From positions 1 through 11,965 of the forward strand of contig CABVEH010000016.1 of the NCBI GenBank assembly GCA_902497215.1: DNA of 11,965 nucleotides, read 5' to 3'. Below are positions 1 to 4,554 of the stretch, in pieces. The translations under genes and the position numbers were made by a program. Within the stretch, counting starts at the first letter, position 1. Each line of letters opens with the position of its first letter. This DNA comes from an uncultured Eggerthellaceae bacterium. GTDB taxonomy: Bacteria > Actinomycetota > Coriobacteriia > Coriobacteriales > Eggerthellaceae. The notes beneath the pieces are model-generated. The model made no database searches and was not told the origin of the DNA. It was given only the letters and a program-made list of their open reading frames with translations.

Positions 1-151
1 CCACGGTCAGCTTGGGCTCGCCCTGTTGGCCGTCGGACGAGGCCGACGCGCTAGTTCCCGTGCTGCCTGCGCTCTGCCCTGCGCATCCTGCCAGTGCAAA
101 GACGGCCAGGGCGACGCCTAGGGCCATTGCTGTCGCAATAATCTTCTTCAT
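1..151 (-). CDS. Putative lipoprotein, N-terminal part only (runs off the window edge)
   Basis: Only the first 50 codons are visible; the rest lies left of position 1. The protein begins MKKIIATAMALGVALAVFAL and continues into a lipobox LAGC, with the cysteine at residue 23. That gives a short positive start, a hydrophobic core and a type II signal peptidase site. A Ser/Gly/Ala-rich linker follows, as is typical of lipoproteins anchored on the outer face of the membrane. The ATG at 151-149 is preceded by a good ribosome site (GAAGGAG, 7 nt spacing). It overlaps the stop codon of the upstream MarR gene by 4 bp (ATGA), which points to translational coupling and membership of the same operon. 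The mature domain is not visible, so the function cannot be called. A solute-binding or FMN-binding lipoprotein would be ordinary guesses, but nothing here decides between them. Confidence 0.8.
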   Translation of the reverse strand, partial: MKKIIATAMALGVALAVFALAGCAGQSAGSTGTSASASSDGQQGEPKLTV

Positions 152-717
152 CTTGCTGCTCCTTCTTTCCCGGTTGCTGCCGTCTCTTGTTGCTTGTGGT
201 TGCTGTCTATATGTGTGTGCTTATTGTCGGCATCCAGGGCCTTCGCGAAATTGTCCCGAACGCGGTTCAGCACGTTGCATGCGGTGTCGAAGTCGCCGTC
301 GTCGATGCCCTGCATCTGAGTTTCCAGCAACTTGGCCGAGATGCCGTCGAAGTCTTCTCGCAGCCCCGCGCCCTTATCGGTGAGCGACGCCTCGGTGACG
401 CGCTTGTCGTCGGCCGCCTTGGCCGTGTGCACGTAGCCAGCGTCGGAAAGCTTTCGCACCAGCGCAGTCACGGTGGAGGGGTCGCGGTTGATGGCCTGGG
501 CCAGTTCCTGCATGGTAACGGGCTCGTGCGCGAACAGGTGCACCAGTATGTCGCCGTGCGATGGAACCAGGTCGCTAAGCCCCCTCTGCTTCAGCTGCTC
601 CACAATGAACCGGTTGGCCTCGGCCAGCGTGCGCGAGAGGAAGCTGACGAACGACGCGGGCTCGTAAGGAGTGCCCGGCGCAGCAGGCTTGCACGAGGGC
701 TTTTTCTCCGCGTCCAT
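148..717 (-). CDS. MarR-family winged-helix transcriptional regulator
   Basis: This 189-residue protein has the MarR layout. N-terminal helices for dimerisation (about 20-50) are followed by a winged helix-turn-helix (about 55-115). The recognition-helix stretch is DPSTVTALVRKLSDAGYV. The wing contains DDKRV followed by SLTDKG, matching the DxR...LTxxG pattern of the family. A C-terminal dimerisation helix (about 120-170) and a hydrophilic, His/Lys/Gln-rich tail complete it. MarR proteins are usually dimeric repressors that bind palindromes and release DNA on meeting a small ligand or oxidant. The start codon overlaps the stop of the flavin/Fe-S gene by 1 bp (TGATG), and its own stop overlaps the lipoprotein start. 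The perfect palindrome in the promoter at 2443-2468 is the obvious candidate target, so autorepression is inferred. Two cysteines lie outside the wHTH (Cys9 and one near residue 160). The ligand cannot be read from the sequence. Confidence 0.93.
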   Translation of the reverse strand: MDAEKKPSCKPAAPGTPYEPASFVSFLSRTLAEANRFIVEQLKQRGLSDLVPSHGDILVHLFAHEPVTMQELAQAINRDPSTVTALVRKLSDAGYVHTAKAADDKRVTEASLTDKGAGLREDFDGISAKLLETQMQGIDDGDFDTACNVLNRVRDNFAKALDADNKHTHIDSNHKQQETAATGKEGAAR

Positions 718-1394
718 CACAGGTGCCTCTTCTCCACGACCGCACCCGACGGGCACACGTCGTGGCAGTTGCCGCACTCGTCGCACCACGCGCCGCGGAT
801 GCTGTAGGGGCTTCCCGGAACGATGGCCTTGTGGGTGCAGGCGCTGGCGCAGGCGCCGCATTCGATGCAGTCGTCGGTGATATGGAACCCCGGCTCGACG
901 AATTCCGCGCCGCCCCAGGCGAAGCGCTCGCGCAACACCTTGTGGTCCATGTGCACCATGTTGAAGTCGTACTTGTAAAGCTCGCCCCATGCGCGGTGCA
1001 GCACCAGCACCACCGTCTCGGGGTACTTCTTGATGTCGTAGTCGGCCACGGCGAAGTGCGGGTCGTCCGCGATGTGCTTCTGCGTCTCTTCGGGGGAAAG
1101 CACGCGCACGTCCCCGCTGACGCGCACCATGTAGCCCGGCTGGAAGTGGGGCATGTTGTCGTCGTCCCACGTGCACGGGGCCTCGGTGTGCTCGCCGCAC
1201 ACGCTCAGCTTGCCGCCTTGCACCATTTGGCGGTAGAACGGCTTGCCCGTCATGGTTCGCAGGTACAGTCCATCGTCGTCGTATGCGAAGAAGTGCGCTG
1301 TGCGCGAGTCGACTCCGCCGTTGCCGTCAAGCGTGGCGAAGCTGCAGCAGCCCACCTCGTCGAACAGCTCGTAGACTTCCTTGATTGACAGCAT
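717..1394 (-). CDS. PPOX-type flavin-fold protein with C-terminal 2x[4Fe-4S] ferredoxin domain
   Basis: This 225-residue protein has two parts. Residues 1 to about 150 resemble the pyridoxamine 5'-phosphate oxidase-like split barrel: an opening helix, the strand CCSFATLDGNGGVDSRTAHFF, and a later GYMVRVSGDVRVLS strand. That fold normally binds FMN or a related cofactor. Residues 176-186 (C-x2-C-x2-C-x3-C) and 204-214 (C-x2-C-x2-C-x3-C followed by Pro) form a bacterial-type ferredoxin domain for two [4Fe-4S] clusters. The combination suggests electron transfer between Fe-S clusters and a bound flavin in the cytoplasm of an anaerobe; the substrate is unknown. The start is supported by the ribosome site AGGAAGGA ahead of ATG 1394. 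It lies 15 bp after the ATP-grasp gene and overlaps the MarR gene by 1 bp. The fold assignment rests on pattern, so the Fe-S part is surer than the flavin part. Confidence 0.88.
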   Translation of the reverse strand: MLSIKEVYELFDEVGCCSFATLDGNGGVDSRTAHFFAYDDDGLYLRTMTGKPFYRQMVQGGKLSVCGEHTEAPCTWDDDNMPHFQPGYMVRVSGDVRVLSPEETQKHIADDPHFAVADYDIKKYPETVVLVLHRAWGELYKYDFNMVHMDHKVLRERFAWGGAEFVEPGFHITDDCIECGACASACTHKAIVPGSPYSIRGAWCDECGNCHDVCPSGAVVEKRHL

Positions 1395-1409
1395 GTGGTT
1401 CCTTCCTCT

Positions 1410-2408
1410 CTATTGCTTTGCGAATCGCTTTGCCATTGCTCGCGCGTGTAGGGCCATCAGGTCGCAGCCCAGCAGCTCGGTGCAGTCCTCGGAAACGTTG
1501 GACACGCTGTTTGCGTCTATGAAGAACGCGCCGCGCGAGCATTCGATCACGTCGAAGCTTCCGAAGTCGAAACCCAGCGTGCGAGCGGCCCGTTCGGCTT
1601 CGGCGACCAGCTTGGGCGGGCAGTCGTCGTAGGGGGCGTAGACGGACCCTTCGTGATATCCGGACAGCCCGCTTTCGGCGATGCTTCGCTTCACCACCAG
1701 GGCCACGTGGCCGTCCACTATTTCGATGCGCGTGAGGAAGCCCAGCTCGGGTTCGATGTATTCCTCGACCATGAACTTCGAGTGAGGGCCGGTTGGGCAA
1801 CGGTTGGCTGTGCTTGCTTCAGGAAGGGCCAAGCCATGCTTGCCGTCTGGTGTTGTCGCGTGGCCGCCGTTCGGCTGCGTTGCACGCTGTGAGACCGCTT
1901 CGAGGAATGCGCGTGCTTGCGATGCGTCCCGCAGGATTTCAGTCAACGTGGTGCGGCCGCCGCAGTCGGGCTTGATTATGCACGGGTAGGGGAGGGCGGC
2001 CGGGTCGATGTCGGGCGCTTCCGCGCAGGCGAACACTTGCGGCACGGTCAGTCCAGCGCCATCCAGCGCGGCGGTGGACGCCTGCTTGCTGACTTCGAAG
2101 CGATGGGCGTTTCCTCGGTTGAGCATGGGGATGCCGGCGGCGGTAGCGGTATGCACCAGCTCGTCCATGTGTGCGAGCGAGGCTTCGTGCCCGCGGAACC
2201 GGGCGCTGGCGAACACGCGGCTCACCAGCAGGTCGCAGGCCAGGGCGTGCTCGATGGCGTCAGGGGCTTCCATGTCGATCATCTCGACGCTGGCCTCGCA
2301 GCCTTCCTTGGCGAGCGCATTGCGCAGCTCGCGCGCCAGCTTATGGTCGGACCATTCGTCCGACTCGTACAAGATTCCGATGGTAGGCATTTTGGTCTCT
2401 GGCGTCAT
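1410..2408 (-). CDS. ATP-grasp domain protein (RimK/D-Ala-D-Ala ligase-like), unknown product
   Basis: This 332-residue protein starts with an N-terminal Rossmann-like part (about 1-115; MPTIGILYES..., ...DLLVSRVFA). It continues with ATP-grasp features: CIIKPDCGGRTTL near residue 143 for the phosphate-binding strand and loop, FMVEEYIEP near 210-220 as the hinge to the adenine pocket, and FDVIECSRGAFFIDANSVSN near 285-303 as the metal-binding strand. Such enzymes join an acid to an amine or thiol using ATP. A hydrophilic stretch of about 35-40 residues (about 170-208; Gln/Pro/Gly/His/Thr-rich) sits just before the hinge, which is longer than usual. An open frame extends upstream to a GTG at 2444, but that GTG lies inside the predicted -10 box. 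The start must therefore be ATG 2408 (chosen, weak GAAAG ribosome site) or ATG 2390. This is the first gene of the MarR operon. Its substrate is unknown. Confidence 0.82.
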   Translation of the reverse strand: MTPETKMPTIGILYESDEWSDHKLARELRNALAKEGCEASVEMIDMEAPDAIEHALACDLLVSRVFASARFRGHEASLAHMDELVHTATAAGIPMLNRGNAHRFEVSKQASTAALDGAGLTVPQVFACAEAPDIDPAALPYPCIIKPDCGGRTTLTEILRDASQARAFLEAVSQRATQPNGGHATTPDGKHGLALPEASTANRCPTGPHSKFMVEEYIEPELGFLTRIEIVDGHVALVVKRSIAESGLSGYHEGSVYAPYDDCPPKLVAEAERAARTLGFDFGSFDVIECSRGAFFIDANSVSNVSEDCTELLGCDLMALHARAMAKRFAKQ

Positions 2409-2414
2409 GCTTGC

Positions 2415-2431
2415 TTTCGACACGGTCGAAA
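2415..2431 (-). promoter_or_regulatory. Inverted repeat in the 5' leader of the ATP-grasp gene
   Basis: TTTCGAC-ACG-GTCGAAA is a perfect 7+3+7 inverted repeat between the expected transcription start (about 2436) and ATG 2408. On the minus strand its 3' arm includes the GAAAG that would serve as ribosome site. As RNA it could fold and hide that site; as DNA it could be a second regulator site. Both roles are inferred. Confidence 0.5.
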
Positions 2432-2442
2432 CGTTGCAAGAC

Positions 2443-2468
2443 ACAATACTTTGATGTCAAAGTATTGT
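2443..2468. promoter_or_regulatory. Probable MarR operator: perfect 26-bp palindrome over the promoter
   Basis: Arms ACAATACTTTGA and TCAAAGTATTGT are exact reverse complements separated by 2 bp. The element spans the whole -10 box, the 17-bp spacer and three bases of the -35, so a bound dimer would block RNA polymerase. The TTTGA-n-TCAAA core resembles palindromes bound by several MarR-family repressors. Binding by the MarR protein encoded in this operon is inferred from position and symmetry. Confidence 0.78.
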
Positions 2469-2471
2469 CAA
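2443..2471 (-). promoter_or_regulatory. Sigma70-type promoter of the MarR operon
   Basis: On the minus strand, TTGACA (2471-2466) is a perfect -35 hexamer. It is followed by exactly 17 bp and then TATTGT (2448-2443), a fair -10. Initiation would fall near 2436, leaving a leader of about 28 nt to ATG 2408 or 46 nt to ATG 2390. It is the clearest promoter in the window and reads into the ATP-grasp, flavin/Fe-S, MarR and lipoprotein genes. Confidence 0.8.
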
Positions 2472-2581
2472 CAAGCCGTGTCAGGAATTCGCGGGGGGGG
2501 CGGCATTTTCGCCGTTTTCCTGGCACGGGAGCCGTTTCGTCGCGTGGAAGTAACAAGATGTGTCGCATTCCTTGCTGTTCG
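2472..2581. other. Intergenic spacer with an 8-G run
   Basis: This 110-bp stretch lies between the small minus-strand gene and the MarR-operon promoter. It holds a run of eight G (2493-2500; C8 on the transcribed side), about 22 bp upstream of the -35 box. A weak stem, CGGC-ATTTTC-GCCG, follows it. No convincing terminator or open frame is visible. Confidence 0.5.
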
Positions 2582-2785
2582 TTACGCCCGCTTGAATCGC
2601 ACCAGCTTCTTCTTCATATATATGTGCTCGACTTCGTATCCGAGCGGAAGCAGCTCTTTCTTGTAGTTGAGGAACGAATGGTCGATTGGCACGCCGCCGA
2701 TGCGCTCGATGTCGTCGAAGGACAGCTCCAGCTCGTCCTTGCCACTGTTTGCGACGTAGTTCCAAAGCTTGTCGTACTTGCTCAT
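2582..2785 (-). CDS. Small conserved-looking hypothetical protein (67 aa)
   Basis: The start at ATG 2785 is chosen because GGAGG lies 7 nt upstream; an in-frame ATG at 2803 has no such site. The product begins MSKYDKLWNYVANSGKDELE and contains LSFDDIERIGGVPIDHSFL, followed by a KKELLPLGYEV stretch and a very basic C-terminus (MKKKLVRFKRA). This KYD-LW...LTF-EIE-I-G-PI...S pattern resembles a family of small bacterial proteins of unknown function (DUF7662-like, from memory, low certainty). No signal peptide or membrane segment is present, so it should be cytoplasmic. It lies 84 bp downstream of the DASS-type carrier on the same strand and may share its transcript. No function can be assigned. 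The strong ribosome site, the non-random residue pattern and a TAA stop argue that it is a real gene. Confidence 0.8.
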   Translation of the reverse strand: MSKYDKLWNYVANSGKDELELSFDDIERIGGVPIDHSFLNYKKELLPLGYEVEHIYMKKKLVRFKRA

Positions 2786-2869
2786 GTCGTTTCCTCCGAT
2801 CAAATTGCGGCCGTGGTTTTGGTTGAACTGGTCCTGTCCCGCTGGGCATGTCGAACGGCATGATCGTTT

Positions 2870-4321
2870 TCACATCAGCCCTAGGGATTGCCACAAAGGG
2901 ATGCTCACAAGCAACCCCGCAATGCATATGGCGAGATAGACGGCGCAGTATGCCGCCGACGATGACTGCTTCGCCATCTTGCCTTCGGTGGCGTAGTAGG
3001 CACTTAGGTAGATGGGGTTCTGGTACAGCACGAACCACGGGTTCACCACCGCGTACACGCACACGCCGATTACCCATGGGTTGATCCCAAGCGTTAGGGC
3101 CACTGGCACCATGAAGGCCATGAAGATGTTGATGTAGGCCATCTCGGACACTATGACGAACCTTAGCGCGATGGTGGCCACGCAGATTCCCACGACGAAC
3201 AGATAAGGGTTCTGGGCCAGCGCGGCGAACGCCGGCGTGCACGACCCGATGATCCAGCGGTCGATGCCAAGTGCGGCGAAAACGTCGGCAAGCCCCAGTA
3301 CGCAGCCGATGAAGATCAGCGAGTCCCAGGCGATGCCTTGCCGCAGTTGTTTGGCGTCCACCACTCCGAACGCGAGCATGGCGACCATTGCGGCGATGGC
3401 GACTATATGCGATGGCACGGCGTGCAGAGGTTCGGTCACCCACAGCAGCACGCAGATTCCCATGATGGCGGCCATGCGCTTCTCGGCGGACGTCATTGGC
3501 GTGCGCGGGAAGATTTTGCTCGAAGCGCTTTTCTTTGCCGACGCGGCGCTTGCGCCGTCTGCGGGATTGGCGCTCGCAGGCTTCGAACGCGCCTTGCTGC
3601 GCCCGGGCCCAAACATCAGCACTATGGCGACGTAGTTGGCGACCATCACGAAGACGAACCACGGCAGCATGTGCAGGAACCAGTTCGCCATGGGGAACTG
3701 CGCGGCCACGTCGGCAGGCAGCGTTGCAAGCAGCCCGTAGCCGATGATGGACGAGCTGATCACCGCCGGGCCCACCGTGCGTATTCCGGTGAACATGGCC
3801 AGGAAAAGCCCTGTGGCCTGTCGGCCTTTGCGCTCGTAGCCCAGCGAATCGGAAATGCCCAGCGAAAGCGGGGCCAGCATGGTGGCCTTGGCCGAAAGCG
3901 ATGGGATGAACGGCCCCACAAGCGTGCCCGTGGCAATGAGCCCGGCCGCCTGCATGTTGAACGTGTTGGGGAAGATGCGAAGCACGGCCGCCGCCATGCG
4001 CGCCATCAAGCCGCTTTTCTGCATGCCGAACCCAAGCGCGAAGGCCGCCACCAAAAGCCACCATGTGGATGACGCGAACGCCGAGAACACGGTGGTGGTG
4101 GGCACCTGGCAGCCGACGACGAAGGCTGCGGCCATGATGAGCGCCGTGACGAACTCGGGGAAGAGCCCTGCTATCCACCACACGATGCAGCAGGAAAGCA
4201 CGCCCAGCGCCCCGATGGCCTGCAGGCTGAGGTCGCCCATCCAGCCAAGGCAGCTTCCGCATGCGAAGACTGCCGCCCCAACGGCGATGCCCAAACCGGC
4301 TGTCAGCGCTTTCTTCATCAT
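2870..4321 (-). CDS. DASS/SLC13-type anion carrier (citrate/dicarboxylate-like), diverged motifs
   Basis: This is a 483-residue membrane protein with many hydrophobic segments in two halves. A hydrophilic loop rich in Ser, Ala and Lys (about 233-281) separates the halves, as in the divalent anion:Na+ symporter family. Family-like stretches are WLLVAAFALGFGMQKSGL (about 88-105), FIPSLSAKATMLAPL (138-152), the loop end TSAEKRM, and YQNPIYLSAYYATEGK near the C-terminus. Citrate and dicarboxylate relatives carry SNT/SNS where this protein has S141-L142-S143, and the matching site in the second half reads SEMAYIN (from 392). Substrate and Na+ coupling may therefore differ. The start is uncertain: two adjacent ATGs (4321, 4318) have no clear ribosome site. 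A TATGCT box at 4336-4331 would put transcription start almost on the ATG. An in-frame ATG at 4363 also lacks one. It diverges from the plus-strand amino-acid cluster. Confidence 0.85.
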   Translation of the reverse strand: MMKKALTAGLGIAVGAAVFACGSCLGWMGDLSLQAIGALGVLSCCIVWWIAGLFPEFVTALIMAAAFVVGCQVPTTTVFSAFASSTWWLLVAAFALGFGMQKSGLMARMAAAVLRIFPNTFNMQAAGLIATGTLVGPFIPSLSAKATMLAPLSLGISDSLGYERKGRQATGLFLAMFTGIRTVGPAVISSSIIGYGLLATLPADVAAQFPMANWFLHMLPWFVFVMVANYVAIVLMFGPGRSKARSKPASANPADGASAASAKKSASSKIFPRTPMTSAEKRMAAIMGICVLLWVTEPLHAVPSHIVAIAAMVAMLAFGVVDAKQLRQGIAWDSLIFIGCVLGLADVFAALGIDRWIIGSCTPAFAALAQNPYLFVVGICVATIALRFVIVSEMAYINIFMAFMVPVALTLGINPWVIGVCVYAVVNPWFVLYQNPIYLSAYYATEGKMAKQSSSAAYCAVYLAICIAGLLVSIPLWQSLGLM

Positions 4322-4401
4322 CGTGACATTAGCATATCCGAAATGAAACGCTCGAATATCCATGCATTGACGGGACGTTGACGCGAGTCGCTTTCCGCCT
4401 T

Positions 4402-4420
4402 CGCCAGTTGGATGCTGGCG
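4402..4420. repeat. Inverted repeat, possible operator or short terminator
   Basis: CGCCAG and CTGGCG are exact 6-bp arms around a 7-nt loop, followed on the plus strand by TATTTT. No upstream plus-strand gene needs a terminator here, so an operator in the divergent promoter region is the likelier reading. The assignment is uncertain. Confidence 0.4.
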
Positions 4421-4499
4421 TATTTTCGAAACTGCATAACAGGCATGCAATCGCCCCTTGTGCAAGCACTTAACCTCGTCGAAGCGTTTGAGGCGCCAG

Positions 4500-4524
4500 G
4501 GAAACCCCAGGCGGCCGCAGGCGC
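4500..4524 (+). repeat. Intergenic repeat copy 1 (GGAAACCCC-N7-CGCAGGCGC)
   Basis: This copy lies 55 nt before ATG 4555. It shares GGAAACCCC-N7-CGCA(A)GGCGC with the element at 8361, at the same spacing. It also matches the element at 10003 in 15 of 16 bases (GGAAACCCCAGGCGGC versus GGAAACGCCAGGCGGC). The sequence around it can form a stem (CGCC/GGCG at 4494-4497 and 4510-4513, with GGG/CCC inside). Confidence 0.55.
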
Positions 4525-4554
4525 TGAAACCGCAATCGAGAAGGGGTGATATCA

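Larger units (their letters stand above)
4322..4554. promoter_or_regulatory. Divergent intergenic region between the carrier and the plus-strand cluster
   Basis: This 233-bp stretch must hold promoters for both directions. Seen in it are a TATGCT box on the minus strand (4336-4331), two TTGACG boxes 11 bp apart (4367-4372 and 4378-4383), the inverted repeat CGCCAG-n7-CTGGCG (4402-4420) followed by TATTTT, and a short palindrome GTGC-AA-GCAC (4460-4469). No well-spaced -35/-10 pair stands out for the plus strand. The symmetric and repeated boxes could be regulator sites. No credible gene lies here. Confidence 0.5.

Noticed and set aside
2442..2444. GTG 2444 as start of the ATP-grasp gene
   Set aside because: It falls in the predicted -10 box, upstream of the expected transcript start.
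2500..2520. Plus-strand intrinsic terminator (CGGC-n6-GCCG followed by TTTT)
   Set aside because: The stem is only 4 bp and no plus-strand gene precedes it.
2481..4262. A 593-codon open frame on the minus strand
   Set aside because: It is a shifted frame over the DASS carrier, whose own frame has clear membrane segments and family motifs.
4546..4548. GTG as start of the GadC-like gene
   Set aside because: It lies inside the AAGGGGTGAT ribosome site that correctly spaces to ATG 4555. The same holds for GTG 6818 and ATG 6827 in the next gene.
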